Source of the DNA: Nocardioides okcheonensis
Lineage (GTDB): Bacteria > Actinomycetota > Actinomycetes > Propionibacteriales > Nocardioidaceae
Length of the DNA stretch: 64,000 nucleotides
Direction of reading: 5' to 3'
NCBI RefSeq assembly: GCF_020991065.1
Contig: NZ_CP087710.1
Coordinates: 3,472,001-3,536,000 of the forward strand
Shown here: piece after piece, positions 1 through 8,266 of the stretch
Layout of the letters: the number at the start of each line of letters is the position of its first letter
Position numbering within the stretch: position 1 is the stretch's first letter
Notes under the pieces: generated by a model
What the model was told of the DNA's origin: nothing
What the model saw: the letters and a program-made list of their open reading frames with translations, nothing else
Database searches by the model: none
Program-made: the position numbers and the translations under genes

Positions 1-589
1 CCATCACGCGGTAGCCGTCGCGTCCACCGCCGACGGCGTCCCGGATGACGGGCGCCGTCGCGCCCGCGAGCATGATGGTGAACGCGAGGATCGCCACCCG
101 CCACGTCATCAGCCGGGTGCGCTCGTCGTAGGACGAGGTCATCTCGGCCGGCATCGCGACGTAGGGGACCTGGAAGAACGCGTACGCCGACGCGGCCAGC
201 ACGAAGAACACCAGCACCCAGCCCGCCTCGAGCGCCGCGCTGCCCAGGTCGGGGGCCGCGAAGATCAGCGCGAACGCCCCGGCCAGCATCAGCCCGGCGC
301 GCACCAGCCAGGGGCGCCGCGGGCCGGCCGGGTCGACCGTCCGGTCGCTCACCCGGCCCGCGACCGGGTTGAGGACGACGTCCCAGGCCTTGGGGAGGAA
401 CACGATCACACCGGCCCAGAGGGCTGCGATGCCCAGCTCGTCGGTGAGGTAGGGCAGGAGCATCAGGCCGGGGACGGTGCCGAAGGCGCCGGTCGCGACC
501 GACCCGCTCCCGTAGCCGATCCGGACGCCGCGGGGCAGCGTCGACCCCGGCTCCCCGGCCCGCGGCGTGGTCTCGGTGGGTCTGGGCAT
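1..589 (-). CDS. MFS transporter, GPH/MelB-like (3' part outside window)
   Basis: The reverse strand reads from an ATG at 589 through an uninterrupted frame to the window edge, giving about 196 residues of the N-terminal part. The protein begins MPRPTETTPRAGE, then LPRGVRIGYGSGSVATGAFG, and continues with several hydrophobic helices and a cytoplasmic loop with GRVSDRT followed by GPRRPWL. That loop is typical of the glycoside-pentoside-hexuronide cation symporter branch of the major facilitator superfamily. It is an integral membrane permease; the substrate (sugar or other small solute) cannot be told from this part. It is the last gene of a leftward unit and shares no overlap with the hydrolase gene at 630. 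Confidence 0.8.
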   Translation of the reverse strand, partial: MPRPTETTPRAGEPGSTLPRGVRIGYGSGSVATGAFGTVPGLMLLPYLTDELGIAALWAGVIVFLPKAWDVVLNPVAGRVSDRTVDPAGPRRPWLVRAGLMLAGAFALIFAAPDLGSAALEAGWVLVFFVLAASAYAFFQVPYVAMPAEMTSSYDERTRLMTWRVAILAFTIMLAGATAPVIRDAVGGGRDGYRVM

Positions 590-629
590 GGCGGCACTCT
601 AGGCGGCACCTCCCGCGGGCGGCTGTCGT

Positions 630-1943
630 TCAGCGCCGGCCGAGCGCCCGTGACCCGGCCGAGCCGTAGCGGCGCGCCGGGTTGGACCCGATCGCCGCGG
701 CGGACGCGGTCTTCTTCGCGGGCGTCTTCTTGGCAGCAGCCTTCTTGGCAGCAGCCTTCTTGGTGGGCGTCTTCTTGGCAGCAGCCTTCTTGGTGGGCGT
801 CTTCTTGGCAGCAGCCTTCTTCGCAGCAGCCTTCCTGGCGGGAGCCTTCCTCGCAGCTGCCTTCTTCGCCGGCGCGGCGCCCGACCACTGCGCCACCCAC
901 TCGTCGATGACCGTCCAGGTGGTGCCGCGCGCGGCGCGACCGGTGAGCATCCCGAGGTGGCCGCCCGGCACGATCTCGAAGCGCACCTGCGGCGAGCCGC
1001 CCAGCAGCGGCACCACCGCGCGTACGGCGGGCAGCGGGGCGATCCCGTCGGTGTTGCCGGCGAAGACCAGCACCGGCACGTCGACGGCGGCCAGGTCCAC
1101 CGTGCGGTCCCCGATCTCCATCCGGCCGCTCGCGAGGGCGTTGCCCTTGACGAAGCGGTGGTAGAGCTGGCCGAAGGTCCGACCCGGGTAGGCGGTCATG
1201 CTGTTCATGAACCGGGTGACCGCCTCCATCTGCGCGAGGTAGTCGGTGTCGTCGAGGTGGGTCAGCACCGCGAGCGGCTTGGTGACGACCTTCTGCGCGG
1301 ACGCGGCGGTGAACGCCCAGTTGACCAGGGGCGTCGGGACCCCGCCCAGCGCGCGGTAGGCGCGGGTGATCGCGCCGCGCCCCTGGGTGAGGTTCAGCAG
1401 CGGGCGCACCGGGGCGACCAGCGGCACCTTGGTCACGTCGACGGGGGAGCCGACCACGGTCAGCGAGGCGATCGGCAGGTCCTGGCGGTCGGCGGCGACG
1501 AGGAGGGCGAAGATGCCGCCCAGGCTCCACCCGACCAGGTGGACGGGTCGCCCTCCGGAGTGCTCGTGGACGGTGCGGATCGCCTCGGGCAGCACCTCGT
1601 CGACCCAGTGCTCCACGCCGAGCGAGCGGTTGCGGAACGACACCTGGCCGTACTCCACGAGGTAGGTCGGCCGGCCGAGCGTGACCAGGTGCTCGACGAG
1701 CGAGCAGTCACGGCGCAGGTCGAAGCACAGCGACGGCGCGGCCAGCGGCGTGACCAGCAGGACCGGGTCGCCGGTCGGCGCGACGTCGCGGTCGGGACGG
1801 TAGTGGTAGACCTCGCGCAGCTCGCCGTCGTCGATGAGGGTCCGGGGCATCGGGCGGAGGTCCGCCAGGCCGCCGTAGAGCAGCGAGTGGGCGACGTTGC
1901 CCGCCGCCGAGACCAGCTGGTCGGGCTTCGGGATCAGGTCCAT
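630..1943 (-). CDS. PhaC-like alpha/beta hydrolase with K/A-rich C-terminal tail
   Basis: This 437-residue protein has the alpha/beta hydrolase fold of the poly(3-hydroxyalkanoate) synthase family. The nucleophile elbow is GWSLGG with Ser140, and Asp299 (GNTDG) and His329 (GGHLG) complete a plausible triad. Real PHA synthases use Cys at the elbow, so polymerase activity is doubtful and a hydrolase or acyltransferase is more likely. Residues 359-412 form a strongly basic tail of repeated AAAKK and KKTPTKKAA units, like the tails of actinobacterial histone-like proteins. The tail may bind DNA, RNA or polyphosphate (inference). The ATG at 1943 fits the family N-terminus. Confidence 0.75.
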   Translation of the reverse strand: MDLIPKPDQLVSAAGNVAHSLLYGGLADLRPMPRTLIDDGELREVYHYRPDRDVAPTGDPVLLVTPLAAPSLCFDLRRDCSLVEHLVTLGRPTYLVEYGQVSFRNRSLGVEHWVDEVLPEAIRTVHEHSGGRPVHLVGWSLGGIFALLVAADRQDLPIASLTVVGSPVDVTKVPLVAPVRPLLNLTQGRGAITRAYRALGGVPTPLVNWAFTAASAQKVVTKPLAVLTHLDDTDYLAQMEAVTRFMNSMTAYPGRTFGQLYHRFVKGNALASGRMEIGDRTVDLAAVDVPVLVFAGNTDGIAPLPAVRAVVPLLGGSPQVRFEIVPGGHLGMLTGRAARGTTWTVIDEWVAQWSGAAPAKKAAARKAPARKAAAKKAAAKKTPTKKAAAKKTPTKKAAAKKAAAKKTPAKKTASAAAIGSNPARRYGSAGSRALGRR

Positions 1944-1965
1944 GGAAAGAAATCTACGGGTAGGT

Positions 1966-1993
1966 GCATCCGGGGAGGGGGGATCGTCCGAGA
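1966..1993 (+). promoter_or_regulatory. possible SigK-type promoter of the fasciclin gene
   Basis: GCATCC at 1966-1971 and CCGAGA at 1988-1993 are 16 bp apart and 48 bp before the fasciclin ATG. The M. tuberculosis SigK promoter consensus, as I recall it, is CCATCC and CCGAAT, so the match is 5 of 6 and 4 of 6. The adjacent SigK-like gene makes this attractive, but it rests on one site. Confidence 0.35.
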
Positions 1994-2041
1994 AGGGGGT
2001 GACGGGCGCGGACGGCGCCCCCGACGGAAGGACCCCCCACC

Positions 2042-2680
2042 ATGAAGCGACGCGTACCCGCTCTGCTCGCGGCCTCGGCCCTCGCGCTCGGTGCCGTGCA
2101 GGCGACCGCTCCTGCGGCCAACGCCAAGGCTGCAGGCGAGGACAGCCTCGCGGGCCTGCTGACCTCGGACGGCAACAAGTTCGACAAGAACAAGAACGAC
2201 TTCGACATCCTCACCGAGGCGGCGCTCGCCGTCATCGGCGCCAAGCCGGAGTCCCCGGTCGCGCTGGTCGCCGACGGCTCGAAGCGCCTGACCGTCTTCG
2301 CGCCCACCGACCAGGCCTTCCGCGACCTGGCCAAGGACCTGACCGGCAAGAACATCAAGAGCGAGAAGAAGATCTTCAACGCGCTCGTCGAGCTCGCCGG
2401 CGTCGACACCATCGAGTCCGTCCTGCTCTACCACGTGGTCCCGGGCAAGACCCTGACCAGCAAGAAGGTGCTCAAGGCCAACGGCGCCAAGCTGACCACC
2501 GCCCAGGGCGGCAAGATCAAGGTCAAGGTCAAGACGAAGCCCGAGGTCTCGGTCACGCTGAAGGACCGCGACAAGAACGACACCGACGCGATGGCCGTCC
2601 TCAGCGGTCTCGACCTGAACAAGGGCAACAAGCAGATCGCCCACGCCATCGACCAGGTCATGCGCCCGATCGACCTGTGA
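2042..2680 (+). CDS. secreted fasciclin-domain protein (MPT70/MPT83-like)
   Basis: The 212-residue product starts with a Sec signal peptide (MKRRVPALLAASALALGAVQ, cleavage probably near ANA-KA at about residue 30). It carries no lipobox cysteine, so it should be secreted rather than lipid-anchored. One fasciclin (FAS1) domain fills the rest, with the hallmark LTVFAPTDQAF near residues 83-93 and VLLYHVVPGK near 131-140. FAS1 domains act in adhesion and ligand binding at the cell surface. The mycobacterial antigens MPT70 and MPT83 have this domain and are controlled by SigK/RskA, and genes like these two follow immediately here. A good ribosome binding site (GGAAGGA) precedes the ATG. Confidence 0.88.
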   Translation: MKRRVPALLAASALALGAVQATAPAANAKAAGEDSLAGLLTSDGNKFDKNKNDFDILTEAALAVIGAKPESPVALVADGSKRLTVFAPTDQAFRDLAKDLTGKNIKSEKKIFNALVELAGVDTIESVLLYHVVPGKTLTSKKVLKANGAKLTTAQGGKIKVKVKTKPEVSVTLKDRDKNDTDAMAVLSGLDLNKGNKQIAHAIDQVMRPIDL

Positions 2681-2686
2681 TCCCGA

Positions 2687-2711
2687 GCCCGGGAGCCCCA
2701 GGCTCCCGGGC
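2687..2711 (+). terminator. hairpin between fasciclin and sigma factor genes
   Basis: GCCCGGGAGCC and GGCTCCCGGGC form a perfect 11-bp stem with a 3-nt loop just after the fasciclin stop. There is no T-run, so it may be a weak terminator or a processing site that uncouples the abundant secreted protein from the downstream sigma gene. Confidence 0.5.
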
Positions 2712-2752
2712 ACGCACGACCAGCACGAGGCCCGGACCGGGAGGGGAGCGAC

Positions 2753-3385
2753 ATGACCGTCGTCAGGCTCCCCGCCCGGTCGGGGCCCCGCTACGGTGGT
2801 GCCGTGGTGGGAGCAGCGGCCCTCGAGGAGGCGCACGAAGAGTCGATGGTGGCGCTGGCATCGCGCTTCCGTGACGGCGACGAGGCCGCCCTCGGAGAGG
2901 TGTTCGACCGCTGGTCCTCCCTGATCCACAACTTCGCGGTCCGCGCCCTCGGCGACCCCCATGACGCCGAGGACGTCACCCAGCAGGTCTTCGTGGCCGC
3001 CTGGCGCAGCCGGGCCACCGTGACGCCGGGCCCGAGCACGTTCCCGGCCTGGCTCGTCGGCATCGCCCGGCACAAGGTCGCCGACGCGCGCGCCGCCCGG
3101 GCGCGCGACGCCCGCAAGGTCCGTGCGGTCGCTGCCGTCACCACCCCCGACGAGCACGTTGCCGCCGACGTCGCGCTCGCCGAGCGCCTCGTCGTGCGCC
3201 AGCTCGTCGACCAGATGGACGAGCCGCGCCGCACCGTCCTGCTCCTGGCCTTCTGGCAGGACAAGCCCCACTCCGACATCGCTGCGACGACCGGGCTCCC
3301 GCTCGGCACCGTGAAGAGCCACCTGCGTCGCGGCCTCGCCCAGCTCCACCGCGTCCTCGAGGAGGTGCGCCATGGCTCACGCTGA
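2753..3385 (+). CDS. sigK: ECF RNA polymerase sigma factor, SigK-like
   Basis: This 210-residue protein has the two-domain layout of ECF sigma factors. Region 2 spans about residues 45-115 (DPHDAEDVTQQVFVAAWR is the helix that reads the -10 element). Region 4 spans about 145-205 and ends in a helix-turn-helix with GLPLGTVKSHLRRGLAQL. It redirects RNA polymerase to envelope or stress promoters. The ATG at 2753 has a strong GGGAGGGGAGC ribosome binding site; a GTG at 2804 would shorten the N-terminus. The stop overlaps the anti-sigma start by 14 nt, so the two are translationally coupled. The sigK symbol rests on the fasciclin and RskA neighbours and needs phylogeny. Confidence 0.85.
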   Translation: MTVVRLPARSGPRYGGAVVGAAALEEAHEESMVALASRFRDGDEAALGEVFDRWSSLIHNFAVRALGDPHDAEDVTQQVFVAAWRSRATVTPGPSTFPAWLVGIARHKVADARAARARDARKVRAVAAVTTPDEHVAADVALAERLVVRQLVDQMDEPRRTVLLLAFWQDKPHSDIAATTGLPLGTVKSHLRRGLAQLHRVLEEVRHGSR

Positions 3386-4091
3386 CCCCGACACCTTGGC
3401 CGACCTCGTGCTCGAGCCCGGCGCCGTCCGCGAGTCGGTGCACGCCCACGTGACCTCCTGCCCCGAGTGCGGCGCGGCCCTCGACGCGCTCCGCTCCGCC
3501 CGCCGCGCCACCGGGGCAGAACCGCTCGTCCCCGTCCCCGACGGCCTGCGCGCCCGGGTCCTGGCCGAGGCGCTCGGCCAGGGCGTCGCACCGCAGGCCG
3601 CGGACGTCGCCCCCGTGCCCCTGCGCCGTCGCCACGCCGTGCCGCTGTGGCTGGCGACTGCTGCGGCGGTCATCGGCCTCGTCGCCGGTCTCGGCCTCGG
3701 TCGCTGGACCGCCGCCGACCCCGTCGCGGCCCCCGAGCCCGACCCCGAGCCCACCGGCGCCGTGGTCGCGAGCGCGGCCCTCACCGCGCTCGACAGCGAC
3801 GCTCCCCGCGGCGACGTCGAGGCGTTCGACGCCGCCGACGACGTCGTGCAGGTGTCCGTCCGCGCGCGCGAGCTCGGCGGCGAGCCGGGGTTCCACGAGG
3901 TGTGGCTGATCAACGTCGACGGCAAGCGGATGGTCGCCCTCGGCATCCTGGCCCGCGGCGACGACGGGACCTTCGAGGTGCCGCGCCGCCTCATCGACGA
4001 GGGCTACCGGATCCTCGACATCTCCGTGGAGCCCGACGACGGCGATCCCACCCACTCGGGTGTGAGCCTCGCGCGTGGCGAGCTCGCCTGA
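3372..4091 (+). CDS. rskA: anti-sigma-K factor, RskA-like membrane protein
   Basis: The 239-residue protein has an N-terminal zinc-binding anti-sigma motif HVTSCPEC (His26, Cys30, Cys33), a single membrane helix at about residues 90-110, a Pro/Glu-rich linker, and an extracytoplasmic RskA-type domain (about 125-239) containing PGFHEVWLINVDG. The cytoplasmic end should hold the sigma factor encoded just upstream until proteolysis of the membrane segment frees it. The gene overlaps the sigma gene by 14 nt. The zinc motif lies closer to the N-terminus than in many ZAS proteins, but the key residues are all present. Confidence 0.85.
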   Translation: MAHADPDTLADLVLEPGAVRESVHAHVTSCPECGAALDALRSARRATGAEPLVPVPDGLRARVLAEALGQGVAPQAADVAPVPLRRRHAVPLWLATAAAVIGLVAGLGLGRWTAADPVAAPEPDPEPTGAVVASAALTALDSDAPRGDVEAFDAADDVVQVSVRARELGGEPGFHEVWLINVDGKRMVALGILARGDDGTFEVPRRLIDEGYRILDISVEPDDGDPTHSGVSLARGELA

Positions 4092-4130
4092 TCCTCGACA
4101 ACCCCACCGCGGGCGGCTAGGAACGTCCCC

Positions 4131-5699
4131 ATGAGGTGGAGGTACGCGATCCTGGGCGGCTCGGCGGTCGCGGCGGCGGCGACCGCCGTCCACGACCTGG
4201 TGCAGACCCGGCACGCGATCCTCCGGAACTTCCCGGTCATCGGCCACGGCAGGTTCCTGGTCGAGCGGGTCGGACCGGAGCTGCGCCAGTACATCGTCAC
4301 CAGCAACGACGAGGAACGCCCGTTCAGCCGGGACCAGCGCAGCTGGGTCTACGCCAGCTCCAAGCTGGAGAACAACTACTTCGGCTTCGGCACCGACAAC
4401 GACGTCGAGCAGGTCGTGGGCTACCCGATCATCAAGCACCGCACCTTCACCGGACCCGGGGCCGCGGTCATGCCGCACGCCCAGGAGGAGGTCCGGCTGC
4501 CCTGCGCGAAGGTGCTGGGTGCCGCCCGGGGGCGTACGCACGCGTTCCGGCCGGGTTCGGTCGTCAACATCTCCGGGATGAGCTTCGGCTCGCTGTCGGG
4601 CAAGGCGGTCGAGGCGCTCAACCGCGGCGCGGCTGCGGCCGGCTGCCTGCAGAACACGGGTGAGGGTGCGCTCTCGTCGCACCACCGCCACGGCGGCGAC
4701 ATCGTCTTCCAGATCGGGACGTCCTACTTCGGCTGCCGTGACGAGCGGGGCCGCTTCGACCTCGGCCGCCTCGTCGACCTGGTCCAGTCGGCGCCGGTGC
4801 GCGCCATCGAGGTCAAGCTCAGCCAGGGGGCGAAGCCCGGCCTGGGCGGGATGCTCCCGGGAGGGAAGGTCAGCCGGGAGATCGCCGAGATCCGCGGCAT
4901 CCCCGAGGGCGTCGACTGCGCCTCCCCGAGCCGGCACGCGGTCTTCCGCGACGTCGACTCGATGCTCGACTTCGTCGAGGAGGTCGCCGCGGCCACGGGC
5001 CTCCCGGTCGGCATCAAGTCGGCCGTCGGCAACCTCACCATGTGGGACGAGCTCGTCGAGCAGATGGCGGGCGGCGGCCGTGGCGTCGACTTCGTGAACA
5101 TCGACGGGGGAGAGGGCGGCACCGGCGCCGCGCCGATGATCTTCGCCGACTCGGTCGCCTACCCGTTCCGCCTCGCCTTCGCCCAGGTCCACCGACGCTT
5201 CGCGCAGGCGGGGATCGCCGACGACGTGGTGTTCGTCGGTGCCGGCAAGCTCGGCATCCCGGAGAACGCGGTGGTGGCCTTCGCGCTGGGCGCCGACATG
5301 GTCAACGTCGGTCGCGAGGCGATGATGGCGATCGGGTGCATCCAGGCGCAGAAGTGCCACACCGACCACTGCCCGGTGGGGGTCGCGACCCAGAACCCGC
5401 GCTACACCCGCGGCCTCGACGTCACGCTGAAGAGCGAGCGGGCCGCGAACTACGTCCGGTCGTTGCGCCGCGACCTGCTGAAGGTCTCGGAGGCGGTCGG
5501 GGTGGTGCACCCCGGGCTGATCGGACCCGGGGACGTCGACCTCGTCGACGGCACGAGGTCGGCCGTCGGGCTCGCCGAGGCCTACGGCTACGACCCGTCC
5601 TGGCCCCGCCTCGGGCCCCGGCTCGTCGAGGAGGTCGAGGCGATCATGGTCGCCCAGGACGCGACCCACCGCGCCGCCGCGGAGGAGCAGCCGCGATGA
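4131..5699 (+). CDS. FMN-binding glutamate synthase family protein (lone GltB central domain)
   Basis: This 522-residue protein matches the FMN-binding TIM barrel of the glutamate synthase large subunit (NISGMSFGSLSGKAVEALN, then GEGGTGAAPMIFAD). The [3Fe-4S] cysteines are present as C403-x5-C409-x4-C414 in CIQAQKCHTDHCPVGVATQ. It lacks the N-terminal glutaminase domain and the C-terminal GXGXG domain of GltB. A hydrophobic stretch near residues 6-22 may be a membrane anchor. Such stand-alone proteins are common in actinobacteria and their true electron acceptor and substrate are not established. The gene converges on otsA with only 6 nt between the stops. Confidence 0.85.
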   Translation: MRWRYAILGGSAVAAAATAVHDLVQTRHAILRNFPVIGHGRFLVERVGPELRQYIVTSNDEERPFSRDQRSWVYASSKLENNYFGFGTDNDVEQVVGYPIIKHRTFTGPGAAVMPHAQEEVRLPCAKVLGAARGRTHAFRPGSVVNISGMSFGSLSGKAVEALNRGAAAAGCLQNTGEGALSSHHRHGGDIVFQIGTSYFGCRDERGRFDLGRLVDLVQSAPVRAIEVKLSQGAKPGLGGMLPGGKVSREIAEIRGIPEGVDCASPSRHAVFRDVDSMLDFVEEVAAATGLPVGIKSAVGNLTMWDELVEQMAGGGRGVDFVNIDGGEGGTGAAPMIFADSVAYPFRLAFAQVHRRFAQAGIADDVVFVGAGKLGIPENAVVAFALGADMVNVGREAMMAIGCIQAQKCHTDHCPVGVATQNPRYTRGLDVTLKSERAANYVRSLRRDLLKVSEAVGVVHPGLIGPGDVDLVDGTRSAVGLAEAYGYDPSWPRLGPRLVEEVEAIMVAQDATHRAAAEEQPR

Positions 5700-5705
5700 G
5701 CGGGC

Positions 5706-7148
5706 TCAGCGGGCCCGCGAGCGCCGCACGGTCTTGTCGTGGTGGTCCGGCAGGTGCTCGAGCTCGCTGAGGAAGTCGCGCGCCCAGCGGGCCACGTCGT
5801 GCTGGACGACCGTCTTGCGCATCGCGCGCATCCGGCGACCGGTCTCCTTGGGGTCCGCGGCGAACGCCTCGAGCAGCGCGGCCTTCATCCCGTCGATGTC
5901 GTAGGGGTTCACCAGCCAGGCCTGGCGCAGCTCGGCTGCAGCGCCGGCGAACTCCGACAGCACCAGCGCGCCGTCGTCCTCCAGGCGGCAGGCGACGTAC
6001 TCCTTGGCGACGAGGTTCATGCCGTCGCGGAAGGGCGTCACGACCATCACGTCGGCGGCACGGTAGAGCGCGGCCATCTCCTCGCGGGGATAGGAGGAGT
6101 GCATGTAGGAGATCGCCGGGCGGCCGATCCGGCCGTGGTCGCCGTTGATGCGACCCACCAGCAGCTCGATCTCGTCGCGCAGGATGCGGTACTGCTCGAC
6201 CCGCTCGCGCGACGGGGTGGCCACCTGGACGAACACCGCGTCCTCGACGTCGAGCTTGCCGTCACGGACCAGCTCGCCGAACGCCCGCAGCCGCGAGTGG
6301 ATGCCCTTGGTGTAGTCGAGCCGGTCGACGCCGAGGAAGATCCGGCGCGGGTTGCCCAGCGCCTCCCGGATCTCCGCGGCCCGCTCGGTGACGCCCTCCG
6401 AGCGGGCGAGCTCCTCGAAGCCGGCGGTGTCGATGGAGATCGGGAACGCGGTGGCCTTCACCGGCCGGCCGTCCGGCAGGTAGATGGTGTCGCGGTGGGT
6501 CTTGTGGCCGACCCGGCTGCGCACCAGGCGGACGAAGTTCGCGGCGGCGCCCGGGAGCTGGAAGCCGATCAGGTCGGCACCGAGCAGGCCCTCGAGGATC
6601 TGGCGGCGCCACGGCAGCTGGGAGAACAGCTCGGCCGGCGGGAACGGGATGTGCAGGTAGAAGCCGATGCGCAGGTCGGGCCGCCGCTCGCGCAGCATCT
6701 GCGGCACCAGCTGCAGCTGGTAGTCCTGGACCCACACCGTCGCGCCCTCCGCTGCCACCTCGGCGGCGCGGTCGGCGAAGCGCTCGTTGACCCGGACGTA
6801 GCTCTCCCACCACTCGCGGTGGAACTCCGGCTTGGCGATGACGTCGTGGTAGAGCGGCCAGAGGGTGCCGTTGGAGAAGCCCTCGTAGAACTCTTCGACC
6901 TCCGCGCCGCTGAGGGGGACCGGCACGAGGGACAGGCCGTCCTCGACGAACGGCTCGAAGTCCTCCTCGTCGGCCGAACCGGGCCAGCCGATCCACGCCC
7001 CGTCGTTGGCGCGCAGCACGGGCTCGAGGGCCGTCACCAGCCCACCCGGCGACCGGCGCCACGTCATGGACCCGTCGGGCTGGCGCACGCCGTCGACGGG
7101 CAGCCGGTTGGCGACGATGACGAGGTCTGCCTGCGGGGTGTGGCTCAC
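5706..7148 (-). CDS. otsA: alpha,alpha-trehalose-phosphate synthase (UDP/GDP/ADP-glucose donor)
   Basis: The 480-residue GT20 glycosyltransferase joins a nucleotide-sugar glucose to glucose 6-phosphate to give trehalose 6-phosphate in the cytoplasm. Family marks are [10 protein letters not shown] near the N-terminus, the SPGGLVTAL loop at about residues 33-41, [24 protein letters not shown] (here [14 protein letters not shown]), and the donor-site [19 protein letters not shown]. Length is typical. The start is GTG at 7148. The matching phosphatase otsB lies on the opposite strand at 8267, separated by two unrelated genes, so the pair is split rather than operonic. Trehalose serves as osmoprotectant and carbon store in actinobacteria. 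Confidence 0.95.
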   Translation of the reverse strand: MSHTPQADLVIVANRLPVDGVRQPDGSMTWRRSPGGLVTALEPVLRANDGAWIGWPGSADEEDFEPFVEDGLSLVPVPLSGAEVEEFYEGFSNGTLWPLYHDVIAKPEFHREWWESYVRVNERFADRAAEVAAEGATVWVQDYQLQLVPQMLRERRPDLRIGFYLHIPFPPAELFSQLPWRRQILEGLLGADLIGFQLPGAAANFVRLVRSRVGHKTHRDTIYLPDGRPVKATAFPISIDTAGFEELARSEGVTERAAEIREALGNPRRIFLGVDRLDYTKGIHSRLRAFGELVRDGKLDVEDAVFVQVATPSRERVEQYRILRDEIELLVGRINGDHGRIGRPAISYMHSSYPREEMAALYRAADVMVVTPFRDGMNLVAKEYVACRLEDDGALVLSEFAGAAAELRQAWLVNPYDIDGMKAALLEAFAADPKETGRRMRAMRKTVVQHDVARWARDFLSELEHLPDHHDKTVRRSRAR

Positions 7149-7236
7149 GGCACGACCCTATCGAGGCCGCGAGAGGCGCAGGTCACCCCAACGTGGGCCG
7201 CCCGCGGGTTTTGTCCAGACGACTCGCCGCAGGCGA

Positions 7237-7266
7237 ATGACATCGTTGTTGTTCGTCGCCTAGACT
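7237..7266 (+). promoter_or_regulatory. probable promoter of the DUF3263 gene
   Basis: ATGACA at 7237-7242 and TAGACT at 7261-7266 with an 18-bp spacer fit a housekeeping sigma-70 promoter, 51 bp before the ATG at 7318 and in the divergent gap with otsA. Confidence 0.45.
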
Positions 7267-7317
7267 CGGGCGCAGTCCACCTGCTCCGGTGGACGTGGGG
7301 TCGACAAGGAGTTGGTC

Positions 7318-7611
7318 ATGGACGCCGCGAAGCACATCGCAGCCGAGCAGGAGACTGCTGCCGCGCTGAGCCAGCGCGATCGCGAGATCCTCGAGTTCGA
7401 GCGCCACTGGTGGAAGTACGCCGGCGCCAAGGAGCAGGCCGTTCGGGAGAAGTTCGACATGTCCTCGACGCGCTACTACCAGGTCCTCAACGCCCTGATC
7501 GACCGTCCCGAGGCCCTCGAGGCCGACCCGCTCCTCGTACGCCGCCTGCGTCGGCTGCGTGCCTCCCGCCAGCGCCAGCGCTCGGCCCGTCGACTCGGGT
7601 TCGAGGTCTGA
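7318..7611 (+). CDS. DUF3263 domain protein
   Basis: This 97-residue basic protein matches the DUF3263 family, with LSQRDREILEFERHWWKYAGAKEQ and a helix-turn-helix-like part (FDMSSTRYYQVLNALIDRPEAL) followed by an Arg-rich C-terminus. It looks like a small DNA-binding protein but no target is known. ATG 7318 is chosen over the TTG at 7312 because AAGGAG at 7306-7311 sits 6 nt before it. A LytR_C gene follows, the same pairing as Rv0430/Rv0431 in M. tuberculosis, as I recall, which suggests a conserved functional link. Confidence 0.85.
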   Translation: MDAAKHIAAEQETAAALSQRDREILEFERHWWKYAGAKEQAVREKFDMSSTRYYQVLNALIDRPEALEADPLLVRRLRRLRASRQRQRSARRLGFEV

Positions 7612-7652
7612 CGACCCACCTGTCCACCACTCACGGATCGGCTTCCTTCCCC

Positions 7653-8189
7653 ATGGCCTCCTTCCCCAGCACGGGCCGCACCACCACCGCCACCCGACCG
7701 CGCGACGAGCGCGGCGTCGCCTTCCCCTCGCCGCTGGTCATGCTCTCGGTGCTCGCCGTGGCGATGGCCTCGATCACCTTCGTCGCCACCCGCGACCAGG
7801 CGCCCACCGAGCAACGGGTCGACACCGCCACCATCGCGAGCGCCGACCAGACGCCGAGCGCGGAGCCGACGCCGGAGCCCACGAAGACGCCGAAGCCCAA
7901 GCCCCAGCTGAAGCGCGGCGAGGTCTACGTCGAGGTCTTCAACAACTCCGGGATCAGCGGCCTCGCCGCCTCCACGGCGGCGCGCGCCACGGACATCGGC
8001 TGGTCGGTCGTGGGCGAGGACAACTGGGTCGGCAACATCCCCACCACCACGGTCTACTTCCCGCCGCGCCTCGAGGCCGCCGGCAAGCAGCTGGCCCTCG
8101 ACCTGGGCGTCACGCGCACGATGCCGGCGGTCGGCGTGATGAAGCGCGACCGCCTCACCGTCATCCTCACCACCGACGCCCCCCGCTGA
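7653..8189 (+). CDS. LytR C-terminal domain membrane protein
   Basis: The 178-residue protein has a basic cytoplasmic N-terminus, one membrane helix (about residues 27-47, SPLVMLSVLAVAMASITFV), a Thr/Pro/Lys-rich linker with PTPEPTKTPKPKPQ, and a C-terminal LytR_C domain (VYVEVFNNSGISGLAASTAARATDIGWSVVG). LytR_C domains sit outside the membrane beside cell-wall ligases, although the catalytic LCP domain is missing here, so it may be a partner of such enzymes. ATG 7653 is the only start giving the expected N-terminus. It is probably co-transcribed with DUF3263 (41-nt gap). Confidence 0.82.
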   Translation: MASFPSTGRTTTATRPRDERGVAFPSPLVMLSVLAVAMASITFVATRDQAPTEQRVDTATIASADQTPSAEPTPEPTKTPKPKPQLKRGEVYVEVFNNSGISGLAASTAARATDIGWSVVGEDNWVGNIPTTTVYFPPRLEAAGKQLALDLGVTRTMPAVGVMKRDRLTVILTTDAPR

Positions 8190-8266
8190 CCGCGCGCCGA
8201 CTCCTGGGGGTGACCCGGTCGCGGGACGGTTGGTCGCCCGCCCGCGACATCTGGTTGGCTGGTGCC

